Of a stretch of DNA of 64,000 nt, positions 55,476 through 63,524 are shown piece by piece (within the stretch, counting starts at the first letter, position 1; each line of letters begins with the position of its first letter). The translations under genes and the position numbers were made by a program. The DNA is from Achromobacter sp. Root83. GTDB taxonomy: Bacteria; Pseudomonadota; Gammaproteobacteria; Burkholderiales; Burkholderiaceae_B. The stretch is taken from assembly GCF_001428845.1 (NCBI RefSeq), contig NZ_LMIU01000009.1, positions 139,584 through 203,583 on the forward strand, given 5' to 3'. The notes beneath the pieces were generated by a model, which was given only the letters and a program-made list of their open reading frames with translations, had not been told where the DNA came from and did not search any database.

Positions 55476-56246
55476 ATGTACGTCGATTCCCACTGTCATT
55501 TGAATTTCCCGGAACTGGCGGCCGATCTGCCTGCCATTCTTGACCGCATGGCGGCCAATCAGGTCACCCACGCGCTGGTGGTCAGCGTCAACATGCCGGA
55601 ATGGCCGGGGCTGATGTCGCTGGTCGAGCCGCAGCCCACGCTCTGGGCCTCGGTGGGCGTGCATCCCGACTACGAGGACACGCCGGATCCGACGCCCGGA
55701 GAGCTGGTGCGTTTGGCCCAGCACCCGAAAGTCGTCGCCATCGGCGAGACCGGCCTGGACTACTACCGTTTGTCCGAACCGTTGGACTGGCAGCGCGAGC
55801 GTTTTCGCCGCCATATCCGCGCGGCGCGCGACGCCGGCCTGCCGCTCATCGTCCACACGCGTTCGTCCGCCGAGGACACGGTGCGCATGCTGCGCGAGGA
55901 GAAGGCGGCCGAGGCCGGCGGGGTCATGCACTGCTTCACCGAAACCTGGGAAGTCGCGCAGGCCGCGCTGGACCAGAATTTCTATATTTCGCTGTCTGGC
56001 ATCGTGACGTTCAAGAACGCGCAGATCGTGCACGAGGTGGCCGCCAAGGTGCCGCTGGACCGCCTGCTGATCGAAACCGACTCGCCTTATCTGGCCCCCG
56101 TGCCGTACCGCGGCAAGCTCAACGATCCGTCCAAGGTGATCCACGTGGCCGAGAAGATCGCGGAACTCCGGGGCATATCCGCCGCCGAGGTTGCGCGTGC
56201 CTCTACCGATAATTTCTTCAATCTTTTCAATAAGATAAAGAAGTAA
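55476..56246 (+). CDS. TatD-family metal-dependent hydrolase
   Basis: This 256-residue TIM-barrel nuclease-like enzyme belongs to the TatD family. Metal ligands are in VDSHCHLNF (His6, His8), GETGLDYYR (Glu), IVHTRSSAEDTV, MHCFTE and IETDSPYLAP. Family members are 3'-5' DNases or D-aminoacyl-tRNA deacylases; the exact substrate cannot be told. The ATG at 55476 is chosen; the open frame extends far upstream inside holB. It completes the tmk-holB-tatD group. Confidence 0.92.
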   Translation: MYVDSHCHLNFPELAADLPAILDRMAANQVTHALVVSVNMPEWPGLMSLVEPQPTLWASVGVHPDYEDTPDPTPGELVRLAQHPKVVAIGETGLDYYRLSEPLDWQRERFRRHIRAARDAGLPLIVHTRSSAEDTVRMLREEKAAEAGGVMHCFTETWEVAQAALDQNFYISLSGIVTFKNAQIVHEVAAKVPLDRLLIETDSPYLAPVPYRGKLNDPSKVIHVAEKIAELRGISAAEVARASTDNFFNLFNKIKK

Positions 56247-56281
56247 ATTAATCTGATTTATTAAATATTTCGAGGATTCCC

Positions 56282-57148
56282 ATGGCCAACCGTCGCGCAT
56301 CTGCCCAAAACGCCTTCCTGTCGTGCTGCCGCGGGAGCCTGCTGGCGCTGGCCTTGGGGCTGGCCGCGCCGGCCGCCCAGGCCGCCAATTCCGCCGACTG
56401 GTGGGTCTACGTCGCCAACGACTACCCCAATGACATCAAGAGCCTGCTGGCGCAGGGCTCCGATCCCAATGTGCGGTACAAGAACGGCCAGCCGGCCATC
56501 ATGCGGGCCGTGGTGGACGGCGCGTGGAAGGTGTTCGACGTGCTGGCGGCGGACAAGCGCACCGACGTGAATGCCGAGAACCCGGCGGGCGAAACCCCGC
56601 TGATGTACCTGGCGATCGCCGGACAGACCGAACGCGCCAAGAAGCTCATCGCGCGCGGCGCCAAGGTCAATCGCCTGGGCTGGACGCCGCTGCACTATGC
56701 CGCGTCCAAGGGCCAACTGGAGATGGCCCGCCTGTTGCTGGCGAACAAGGCCATGGTCAATGCGCCGGCGCCCAATGGCGAGACGCCCTTGATGATGGCG
56801 GCCCTGTCGGGCCGCCAGCCCATGGTGGACCTGTTGATCAAGTCGGGCGCCGATGTGACGACCCAGGACACCAAGGGCCAGGACGCATCGGATTGGGCGG
56901 CCACCGGCAAATCCGAGTCGCTGGCGGCGGAGCTGAAAACCATGATTGCCCAGCAAGAGGACGCCAAGCGCAAGCGCCGCGCGGCGGCGCAGGGGGGCGT
57001 GCAGGAGAAGGCCGCGGCCGTGCCCGCCGCGCCTGCCGAGCCCCAGGGTGCGTCGGGTGCGGCGGCCAAGGCGCCGGCCGACAAGTCCGGCGTGCAGGGC
57101 GTGTCGGGTGTGGGCCTGTCCAATTACGACAAGCCCGCGGCGCCGTAA
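56282..57148 (+). CDS. Ankyrin-repeat protein, exported
   Basis: This is a 288-residue protein with a signal peptide (about 1-36, ending AAQA before ANSADWW). Four or five ankyrin repeats follow (about 45-205), such as GETPLMYLAIAGQTERAKKLIARGAKVN and GWTPLHYAASKGQLEMARLLLANKAMVN. The C-terminus is a low-complexity Ala-Pro-rich tail. Ankyrin repeats bind partner proteins; the partner in the periplasm is unknown. A terminator follows. Confidence 0.88.
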   Translation: MANRRASAQNAFLSCCRGSLLALALGLAAPAAQAANSADWWVYVANDYPNDIKSLLAQGSDPNVRYKNGQPAIMRAVVDGAWKVFDVLAADKRTDVNAENPAGETPLMYLAIAGQTERAKKLIARGAKVNRLGWTPLHYAASKGQLEMARLLLANKAMVNAPAPNGETPLMMAALSGRQPMVDLLIKSGADVTTQDTKGQDASDWAATGKSESLAAELKTMIAQQEDAKRKRRAAAQGGVQEKAAAVPAAPAEPQGASGAAAKAPADKSGVQGVSGVGLSNYDKPAAP

Positions 57149-57181
57149 CCTGCCGCTCGCGGCGGATTCCGCCCGGCTCGA

Positions 57182-57205
57182 AACCCGCCACTGGCGGGTT
57201 TTTTT
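57182..57205 (+). terminator. Intrinsic terminator after ankyrin gene
   Basis: AACCCGCC pairs with GGCGGGTT in a perfect 8-bp stem with a 3-base loop, followed by five more T. It ends the ankyrin transcript. Confidence 0.93.
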
Positions 57206-57317
57206 ACGCCTGGATTACGGGGTTTTCCCTTGTAATTCTCAGTGAGTGGGAAAATTTTGAAGGCTCAAAACCATAAATTGATAATCTTGCCGCCATATTG
57301 CCGGGAGTTGAATTGTT

Positions 57318-58058
57318 ATGTCCGATATGTCGGTAGGGGCGGGCGCGGATCGTGTCCTGTATGTGCTGGCCACCTTGGCCCGGCACGACGGCCCGCTCAG
57401 CATTGCCGCGCTTGCCGAGAAGACCGGCCTGGCGCAAAGCACGCTGTACCGGCAGGTCGCGCTGCTCAAGCGCTGGGGCTTCGTCGCCGAACACGAAGGT
57501 GAGTACGGGCCGGGGCCGCTCTGCGTGCAACTGGCCTGGGGCTTTGACCAGTCGTCTTTCCTGATCCACGAAGCGCAGCCCGACATGGCGGCGCTGGCGG
57601 CGGCCTCCGGCGAAACCATCGGCCTGCTCGTGGCGGTCAAGGATCAGGCGGTCTGTCTGGACATGGTGGAAAGCCAGCACCCGCTGCGTTGTTCGTTCAC
57701 CAAGGGCCGCGGACTGCCCCTGGCGCGCGGCGCATCGGCCAAGTCCCTGCTGGCCTTCATGCCGCTTGCCCGGCAGCAGGCCGCGCTGGCCTATCTGGCC
57801 GCCGAGGCGGGGGTGGACGGCGCGCGGCTGGCCGACGAACTGGAAGCCATCCGCGCCCAGGGATATGCCGTGACCGACAGCGAAGTCGATGCCGGCGTCT
57901 GGGGAGTCAGCGTTCCCGTCTTCCAGCGCGCCAACCAGGCGGTCGGGTCGATCACCCTGATGGCGCCGTCCACGCGGGCCTTGCAGCGTCCGGACGCGCT
58001 GATCGAGATGACCGTGGCGGCCGCCCGCCGCATCTCGGACCGATTGAAAGCCCACTGA
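57318..58058 (+). CDS. IclR-family transcriptional regulator
   Basis: This 246-residue IclR regulator has an N-terminal winged HTH (about 8-66; RVLYVLATLARHDGPLSIAALAEKTGLAQSTLYRQV) and a C-terminal GAF-like effector domain (about 80-245). It is encoded just before a polar amino acid ABC transporter and a hutG gene on the same strand, so it probably controls them in response to an amino acid or its breakdown product. The ATG at 57318 lies in an AT-rich promoter region. Confidence 0.88.
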   Translation: MSDMSVGAGADRVLYVLATLARHDGPLSIAALAEKTGLAQSTLYRQVALLKRWGFVAEHEGEYGPGPLCVQLAWGFDQSSFLIHEAQPDMAALAAASGETIGLLVAVKDQAVCLDMVESQHPLRCSFTKGRGLPLARGASAKSLLAFMPLARQQAALAYLAAEAGVDGARLADELEAIRAQGYAVTDSEVDAGVWGVSVPVFQRANQAVGSITLMAPSTRALQRPDALIEMTVAAARRISDRLKAH

Positions 58059-58172
58059 CGGCCATGTTCCGACGCATACCGAATTGCCGAATTGCACGCT
58101 TCACCTTTTAGCCCGTTCCTAGCCGCACCGATCGCCGTACTCATCGCCGTATCCACATCCATAGGACTCACC

Positions 58173-58916
58173 ATGACCACTCGCCGCACACTGCTGACCG
58201 CCGCCCTGACCTTGAGCCTGGCCTGGGCCGCCGGCGCCGCGCACGCCCAGGAAACCATCCGCGCCGTCACCGACGCCACCTTCCCGCCGATGGAGTTCGT
58301 GAAGGACGGCAAGCGCACCGGATTCGACATCGAACTGGTCGAAGCCCTGGCCGGCGCGATGGGCAAGAAGGTCGAATGGATCGACATCGACTTCAAGGGA
58401 CTCATCCCCGCCTTGCAGGCCGGCCGCGCGGACATCGCCGTGTCCGCCATCTACATCACGCCCGAGCGCAGCAAGGTCGTGGATTTCACCGACCCCTACT
58501 ACGCGGGTGGCCTGGTGGTGCTGACCAAGGCGGATGGTCCCATCAAGACCCTGAAGGACCTGGACGGCCGCAAGGTCTCGGTGCAGGTGGGCACGAAGTC
58601 GGTGAACTACCTGAAGGACCACTTCCCGGCGGTGCAGCGCGTAGAGGTTGAAAAGAACCAGGAGATGTTCAACCTGGTGCAGATCGGCCGCGCCGACGCC
58701 GCGGTGACGGGCAAGCCCGCCGCCAAGCTGTTTGCGCAGAACACCACGGGCTTGACCGTGCTGAACGACCAGGTGACGACCGAGGACTACGGCATCGCCG
58801 TGCCCAAGAACAAGCCCGAGCTGACGCGCGATCTGAACGCCGCGCTGCAAAAGCTGAAGGCCGACGGCAGCTATCAGGCCATCGTGAACAAGTGGTTCGA
58901 GGCGCCCAAGAAATGA
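58173..58916 (+). CDS. Amino acid ABC transporter substrate-binding protein
   Basis: This is a 247-residue periplasmic binding protein of the polar amino acid family (SBP_bac_3). The signal peptide ends in AHA near residue 25 before [18 protein letters not shown]. The family motifs [20 protein letters not shown] and [27 protein letters not shown] are typical. The ATG at 58173 is chosen because it begins the Arg-containing signal peptide [10 protein letters not shown]. The adjacent hutG suggests histidine, formimidoyl-glutamate or glutamate as ligand (inference). Confidence 0.9.
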   Translation: MTTRRTLLTAALTLSLAWAAGAAHAQETIRAVTDATFPPMEFVKDGKRTGFDIELVEALAGAMGKKVEWIDIDFKGLIPALQAGRADIAVSAIYITPERSKVVDFTDPYYAGGLVVLTKADGPIKTLKDLDGRKVSVQVGTKSVNYLKDHFPAVQRVEVEKNQEMFNLVQIGRADAAVTGKPAAKLFAQNTTGLTVLNDQVTTEDYGIAVPKNKPELTRDLNAALQKLKADGSYQAIVNKWFEAPKK

Positions 58917-59581
58917 ACCTGGACTTTTCTCCCGTCTTCGCCGACTTCGACGCGCTGTTGGGCGGCGCGCTGGTCACCATCGAGGTGACCGCCGGCGCCT
59001 TGCTGCTGGCGTGCGTCATCGGGCTCCTGGTCGGCGTGGGCCGGCTCAATCCGCGCCGGCAGGTCGTCTACGGTCTGTGCAGCACGTATTTGCTGCTGTT
59101 TCGCGGCACGCCCTTGCTGGTGCAACTGTTCATCTGGTTCTTCGGCTTGCCCCACTTTGGCGTGACCCTTCCGGCATTCGCCTGCGGGGTTCTGGGCCTG
59201 GGCATGTACTCGGGCGCCTACGTGTCGGAAATCGTCCGAGGCGCCATCCAGTCCGTGGACCGCGGCCAGACGGAGGCGGCGCGTTCGCTGGGCATGTCCT
59301 CGGGCCAGGCCATGCGCATCATCATCCTGCCGCAGGCAGTGGTGCGCATGATTCCGCCGCTGGGCAACGAGTTCATCGCGCTGATCAAGAACTCGGCGCT
59401 GGTGTCGCTGCTGACCATCCACGATCTGATGCACGAAGGGCAGAAGATCATCAGCGTGTCGTATCGCTCGCTGGAGACCTATCTGGTGGTGGCGCTGATC
59501 TATCTGATCCTGACCACGGCCACGATGTTGATTTTGCGCCAGGTGGAGCAACGCCTGCGCGCCGGGGGAATGGTGCAATGA
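58913..59581 (+). CDS. Amino acid ABC transporter permease (HisM/GlnP type)
   Basis: This is a 222-residue inner membrane permease with five or six transmembrane segments. The EAA loop that meets the ATPase is [33 protein letters not shown]. The N-terminal [18 protein letters not shown] and [17 protein letters not shown] are family hallmarks. It overlaps the binding protein gene by four bases. Only one permease gene is present, so it should form a homodimer. Confidence 0.93.
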   Translation: MNLDFSPVFADFDALLGGALVTIEVTAGALLLACVIGLLVGVGRLNPRRQVVYGLCSTYLLLFRGTPLLVQLFIWFFGLPHFGVTLPAFACGVLGLGMYSGAYVSEIVRGAIQSVDRGQTEAARSLGMSSGQAMRIIILPQAVVRMIPPLGNEFIALIKNSALVSLLTIHDLMHEGQKIISVSYRSLETYLVVALIYLILTTATMLILRQVEQRLRAGGMVQ

Positions 59582-60378
59582 GCGCTGCAATGAATGCCGC
59601 GGACAACCCGCAAGAAATGATCCGCATCCGCGGCCTGCACAAGTCCTTCGGTGACCACGCCGTCCTGCGCGGGATCGATTTCGACGTGCTGCCTTCGCAG
59701 GTGGTGGTTGTGATCGGGCCCAGCGGCTCGGGCAAAAGCACTTTGCTGCGTTGCTGCAATGGCCTGGAAGTGGCGCAAGCCGGCACCGTGGATATCTGCG
59801 GCCAGACCTTGCTGGACCATGGCAAGCTGTTGCCCGAAGCGGAACTGAACCAGCTGCGCATGCAGGTGGGGATGGTGTTCCAGGGGTTCAACCTGTTCCC
59901 GCACCTGACGGTGCTGGACAACGTGACCGTCGGGCCGCGCACGCTGCGCGGCATGGGCCGCGACGAAGCCAACGCCCTGGCCGCGGACCTGCTGAAGAAG
60001 GTTGGCCTGTCCCAGAAAATGTCGGCCATGCCGGCCAGCCTGTCGGGCGGGCAGAAGCAGCGCGTGGCCATCGCCCGCGCGCTGGCCATGCAGCCCAAGG
60101 TCATGCTGTTCGACGAGCCGACCTCGGCGCTGGATCCCGAACTGGTGGGCGAAGTGCTGCAGGTCATGAAGCTGCTGGCCCGCGAGGGAATGACCATGAT
60201 GGTGGTGACGCACGAAATGGGCTTCGCCCGCGACGTGGCCGACGTGGTCGCCGTGATGGACGGCGGCGTGATCCTGGAATCCGGGCCGCCGGAAGTGATC
60301 TTCAGCCAGCCGCGCGAGCCCCGTACCCGCGAATTCCTGCAGGCTGTCCTGAATGCGGGGCAGGGGGCGGCGGCATGA
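59578..60378 (+). CDS. Amino acid ABC transporter ATP-binding protein
   Basis: This 266-residue ATPase powers the polar amino acid transporter. Walker A is GPSGSGKST at 47-55, the signature is SLSGGQKQR, Walker B is [14 protein letters not shown] and the switch His is in VVTHEMGF. The first codon is ATG at 59578, overlapping the permease gene by four bases; the open frame upstream of it is inside the permease gene. Its stop overlaps the hutG start. Confidence 0.95.
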   Translation: MSAAMNAADNPQEMIRIRGLHKSFGDHAVLRGIDFDVLPSQVVVVIGPSGSGKSTLLRCCNGLEVAQAGTVDICGQTLLDHGKLLPEAELNQLRMQVGMVFQGFNLFPHLTVLDNVTVGPRTLRGMGRDEANALAADLLKKVGLSQKMSAMPASLSGGQKQRVAIARALAMQPKVMLFDEPTSALDPELVGEVLQVMKLLAREGMTMMVVTHEMGFARDVADVVAVMDGGVILESGPPEVIFSQPREPRTREFLQAVLNAGQGAAA

Positions 60379-61322
60379 ACGCGGCGCATCTGGATATGAG
60401 CCTCTGGAAGGCGCGCGACGACAGCGCCGAGCAGGGCGACACGCGCCGGCTGGCGCATATCGTCGAGCCGGCCGCCGCGCAGGTGAAAAAAGGCGAGGCC
60501 GTGCTGCTGGGCTTCGCCTGCGATGCCGGCGTGGCCCGCAATCAAGGCCGGGTGGGCGCCGCGGCGGGTCCGGCGGGCATCCGCAAGTACATGGCGGGCC
60601 TGCCCGCGCATGGCCTGACACGCCTGCTGGACGCGGGCGACGTCACGTGCGATGGCGACCAGCTGGAAGACGCCCAGGAGCGCCTGGGCCTGCGCGTGGC
60701 CGAACTGTTGGATCAGGGCGCGCGGCCGCTGGTGCTGGGCGGCGGGCATGAGATCGCCTGGGGCAGCTTCCAGGGGCTGGCGCGCTGGCTGGAGGCGCGC
60801 GGCGACTCCAGCCCCGTGCTGGTGCTGAACCTGGATGCCCATTTTGATTTGCGCACCGGACGGCCAGGCAGCTCGGGCACGCCGTTCGATCAGATTGCCC
60901 GCCATTGCGAAGCGCGCGGCCAGGCCCTGCAGTACGCCTGCCTGGGCGTGTCGCGGCTGGCCAATACGCCCGCCCTGTACGCGCGCGCCGCCGAAGTCGG
61001 CGCGGTCTGGGTTGAAGACCGCGACATGCAGGAGCGCCATCTGGACGCGCGGCTGGCCAATGTCGACGCTTTGCTGGCCCGGGCGCGGCACGTCTACCTG
61101 ACGATAGATCTGGACGTGCTGCCGGCGGCGGTGATGCCTGGTGTATCGGCGCCCGCGCCTTATGGGGTGCCGCTGGCGGTGGTCGAGGAAATCGTCCTGC
61201 GGGTCAAGGCCAGCGGCAAGCTGCGGCTGGCCGACATGGCGGAGTACAACCCGAGCCTGGACGTGGACGGCCATGGCGCGCGCGCGGCGGCCCGCCTGGC
61301 ATGGCAACTCATGTCGGCCTGA
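60375..61322 (+). CDS. hutG: Formimidoylglutamase (arginase family)
   Basis: This ureohydrolase-family enzyme with 315 residues probably splits formimidoyl-glutamate into glutamate and formamide, the last step of one histidine degradation route. Manganese ligands are in [17 protein letters not shown] and [14 protein letters not shown], all complete. The N-terminal [25 protein letters not shown] segment is typical of HutG rather than arginase or agmatinase. It is coupled to the ABC genes. No hutH, hutU or hutI is in the window. Another guanidino or formimidoyl compound is possible. Confidence 0.85.
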   Translation: MNAAHLDMSLWKARDDSAEQGDTRRLAHIVEPAAAQVKKGEAVLLGFACDAGVARNQGRVGAAAGPAGIRKYMAGLPAHGLTRLLDAGDVTCDGDQLEDAQERLGLRVAELLDQGARPLVLGGGHEIAWGSFQGLARWLEARGDSSPVLVLNLDAHFDLRTGRPGSSGTPFDQIARHCEARGQALQYACLGVSRLANTPALYARAAEVGAVWVEDRDMQERHLDARLANVDALLARARHVYLTIDLDVLPAAVMPGVSAPAPYGVPLAVVEEIVLRVKASGKLRLADMAEYNPSLDVDGHGARAAARLAWQLMSA

Positions 61323-61348
61323 CGGTCCTTGCCGGCAGTTGTGGGACG

Positions 61349-61379
61349 AAGGCGGTCCTCTGCGGAGGCCGCCTTTTTT
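61349..61379 (+). terminator. Intrinsic terminator after hutG
   Basis: AAGGCGG pairs with CCGCCTT, with an inner CCTC/GAGG stem, and runs into six T. It ends the transporter-hutG operon. Confidence 0.88.
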
Positions 61380-61552
61380 ATTGTTCGGCCGCCTGGCGTT
61401 CTTCACCGGGGGGACTCCGGTGCACGGGGGAGGGCCTGCGCGCGGCCGCATTCCGGCGCCACCGCGGGCTGGACGGGCCCAGGTTCGAGGCTTAGGATAG
61501 GGGCAGCTTCAAGGCCGGCCCGCGACTCGTTCGGTATCCGCAACACGAATAT

Positions 61553-61588
61553 GTCCCCATTTAAAATATTTCAACTTGAAATGGGGAC
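61553..61588. promoter_or_regulatory. Inverted repeat in the gdhA upstream region
   Basis: GTCCCCATTT and AAATGGGGAC form a perfect 10-bp inverted repeat with a 16-base AT-rich loop, followed by GCTTTTATTTT. It sits 52 bp before the gdhA ATG. It could be an attenuator or terminator in a gdhA leader, or an operator. The 230 bp between the hutG terminator and this element show no gene. Confidence 0.6.
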
Positions 61589-61639
61589 GCTTTTATTTTC
61601 GTGGATAAAATGGCGCAACTTTGTCAGGAGAGCATGCTC

Positions 61640-62929
61640 ATGTCTCAAACGCCCAACCACGCCTTGCCGTCTTATCTGAATGCCGATGACCTCGGCCCCT
61701 GGGGTAATTACCTGCAACAAGTCGACCGGGTCACCCCGTATCTCGGCTCCCTGAGCCGGTGGGTCGAGACGTTGAAGCGTCCGAAGCGCGCGCTGATCGT
61801 CGACGTGCCGATCGAACTGGACAACGGCACCATCGCCCACTTCGAGGGCTACCGTGTGCAGCACAACGTGTCCCGCGGCCCCGGCAAAGGTGGGGTGCGT
61901 TTTCACCAGGACGTCACGCTGTCCGAAGTGATGGCGCTGGCAGCCTGGATGTCGGTCAAGAACGCCGCGGTCAACCTGCCGTACGGCGGCGCCAAGGGCG
62001 GCGTGCGCGTCGATCCGCGCAAGCTGTCGGCCTCCGAACTCGAGCGCATGACGCGCCGCTACACGAGCGAAATCGGCGTCATCATCGGACCGTCCAAGGA
62101 CATTCCCGCGCCTGACGTGAACACCAACGCCCAGACCATGGCCTGGATGATGGACACCTATTCCATGAACGAAGGCGCCACCGCCACCGGCGTGGTGACC
62201 GGCAAGCCGATCGCGCTGGGCGGCAGCCTGGGCCGCGTCGAGGCCACCGGCCGCGGCGTGTTCGTGGTGGCTTGCGAAGCCGCGCGCGACCAGAACATCG
62301 ACGTGGCGGGTGCGCGCGTCGTTGTGCAGGGCTTTGGCAACGTGGGCGGCACGGCCGCCCGCCTGTTCCACGAAGCCGGCGCCAAGGTCATCGCCGCGCA
62401 GGATCACACCGGCACGGTGCACAACGCCGCGGGCCTGGACGTCCACAAGCTGCTGTCGCACGTGTCGCAGACCGGCGGCGTGGGCGGTTTCTCGGGTGGC
62501 CAGGCGCTGGACAAGAACGAGTTCTGGACGCTCGAGACCGAATTCCTGATCCCGGCAGCCCTCGAAAGCCAGATCACGGTGCACAACGCCGCCAAGGTTC
62601 GCGCGAAGATCGTGGTGGAAGGCGCCAACGGCCCGACCACCCCCGAAGCGGACGACATCCTGGCTGAAAACGGCGTCTATGTGGTGCCCGACGTGCTGGC
62701 CAACGCCGGCGGCGTGACGGTCAGCTACTTTGAATGGGTGCAGGACTTCTCCAGCTTCTTCTGGAGCGAAGAGGAAATCAACCAGCGCCTGGAACGCCTG
62801 ATGCGCGAAGCCTACGCGGCTGTGTCGCAGGTGGCGAAGGAACACAAGGTGACGCTGCGCACCGCCGCGTTCATCGTGGCTTGCACGCGCATCCTGCAGG
62901 CGCGCCAGGTGCGCGGCCTGTACCCGTAA
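61640..62929 (+). CDS. gdhA: Glutamate dehydrogenase (Glu/Leu/Phe/Val dehydrogenase family)
   Basis: This enzyme interconverts glutamate and 2-oxoglutarate plus ammonia. It has 429 residues from the ATG at 61640 ([10 protein letters not shown]); AGGAG lies 9 bases upstream, better than for the ATG at 61634. Substrate-binding Lys residues are in [17 protein letters not shown] and in the signature LPYGGAKGG at 113-121. The Rossmann motif is [15 protein letters not shown]. The length and motifs match the hexameric class. It is monocistronic. Confidence 0.95.
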   Translation: MSQTPNHALPSYLNADDLGPWGNYLQQVDRVTPYLGSLSRWVETLKRPKRALIVDVPIELDNGTIAHFEGYRVQHNVSRGPGKGGVRFHQDVTLSEVMALAAWMSVKNAAVNLPYGGAKGGVRVDPRKLSASELERMTRRYTSEIGVIIGPSKDIPAPDVNTNAQTMAWMMDTYSMNEGATATGVVTGKPIALGGSLGRVEATGRGVFVVACEAARDQNIDVAGARVVVQGFGNVGGTAARLFHEAGAKVIAAQDHTGTVHNAAGLDVHKLLSHVSQTGGVGGFSGGQALDKNEFWTLETEFLIPAALESQITVHNAAKVRAKIVVEGANGPTTPEADDILAENGVYVVPDVLANAGGVTVSYFEWVQDFSSFFWSEEEINQRLERLMREAYAAVSQVAKEHKVTLRTAAFIVACTRILQARQVRGLYP

Positions 62930-63008
62930 GGACTGAATCGGCGATGCGCTTTCGGGCGCGTTGCCGAGGAGGTGGAGTGAGACAAATAGAGAAGGCGCTG
63001 TGAAATCA

Positions 63009-63036
63009 GCGGCATCCCGAAAGTAGGATGCCCGCT
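63009..63036 (+). other. Stable hairpin downstream of gdhA
   Basis: GGCATCC and GGATGCC pair perfectly around CGAAAGTA, and the flanks AGC/GCT extend the stem with one bulge. It lies between gdhA and the terminator at 63068. It could be part of a gdhA 3' region or of a small RNA ending at that terminator. Confidence 0.4.
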
Positions 63037-63067
63037 CAGCGTTCTGGTCGGTAATGCGATCAGCCCG

Positions 63068-63105
63068 ATCCCTGCAAGGCGCACTGCGCTTTGCAGGGAT
63101 TTTTC
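63068..63105 (+). terminator. Intrinsic terminator downstream of gdhA
   Basis: ATCCCTGCAA and TTGCAGGGAT form a perfect 10-bp stem around a 13-base loop, followed by TTTTC. The distance from the gdhA stop is 138 bp, which is long. Confidence 0.88.
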
Positions 63106-63209
63106 TTTTCGGCGGCCACGAATCTTCGCTGATCGGCATAGCGCGTTGTTAACGAAGCATGCGGGGTGGCCTCTGCTGGACGGCAGGACATTGTTCTGAA
63201 AAATAGAGG

Positions 63210-63326
63210 GGGCCAGATTTGACCCGACCGGGCCAGATTTGACCCGACCGGGCCAAATTTGGCCCGCTCCGTTTCCTTAGTTATCAATGGCTTATAAAAA
63301 ACCGGGTCAAAGTTGGCCCGGTTTTT
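63210..63326. repeat. Array of near-palindromes (GGGYCARATTTGRCCC) upstream of hcp
   Basis: Three 16-bp units start exactly every 20 bp at 63210, 63230 and 63250. Units 1 and 2 are identical (GGGCCAGATTTGACCC) and unit 3 is a perfect palindrome, GGGCCAAATTTGGCCC. A fourth unit, GGGTCAAAGTTGGCCC at 63304-63319, is flanked by AACC and GGTT and runs into TTTTT, so it can also work as a terminator. The array lies 140-250 bp upstream of the sigma-54 promoter of hcp, the distance of enhancer sites. Remnants of an IS end are an alternative. Confidence 0.75.
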
Positions 63327-63435
63327 CGTTGAAAACCGGGTTTTTTGGCGCGGTGGCCCCATCAAACAAGCGGCCGTGGGCTCGACTCTTTCCTAGTCGA
63401 TTGATTCTTATCGCTTTTATTTTGGATTCCTAAAC

Positions 63436-63451
63436 TGGCACGGACTTTGCA
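63436..63451 (+). promoter_or_regulatory. Sigma-54 promoter of hcp
   Basis: TGGCACG, four bases, then TTGCA is a full match to the -24/-12 consensus recognised by sigma-54 (TGGCACG-N4-TTGCW). The expected start of transcription is near 63462, about 63 bases before the hcp ATG. Such promoters need an AAA+ enhancer-binding protein. Confidence 0.85.
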
Positions 63452-63524
63452 TATGTCGCCGTATCCCTGCTTTCGGGATATTCCGGCCCTGAACGGGCCT
63501 TAACGACGACAACGGAGTTCCGTC

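Noticed and set aside
63210..63326. Complete insertion sequence before hcp
   Set aside because: No transposase frame and no target-site duplication were found. The repeats alone do not make an element, although an IS-end remnant remains possible.
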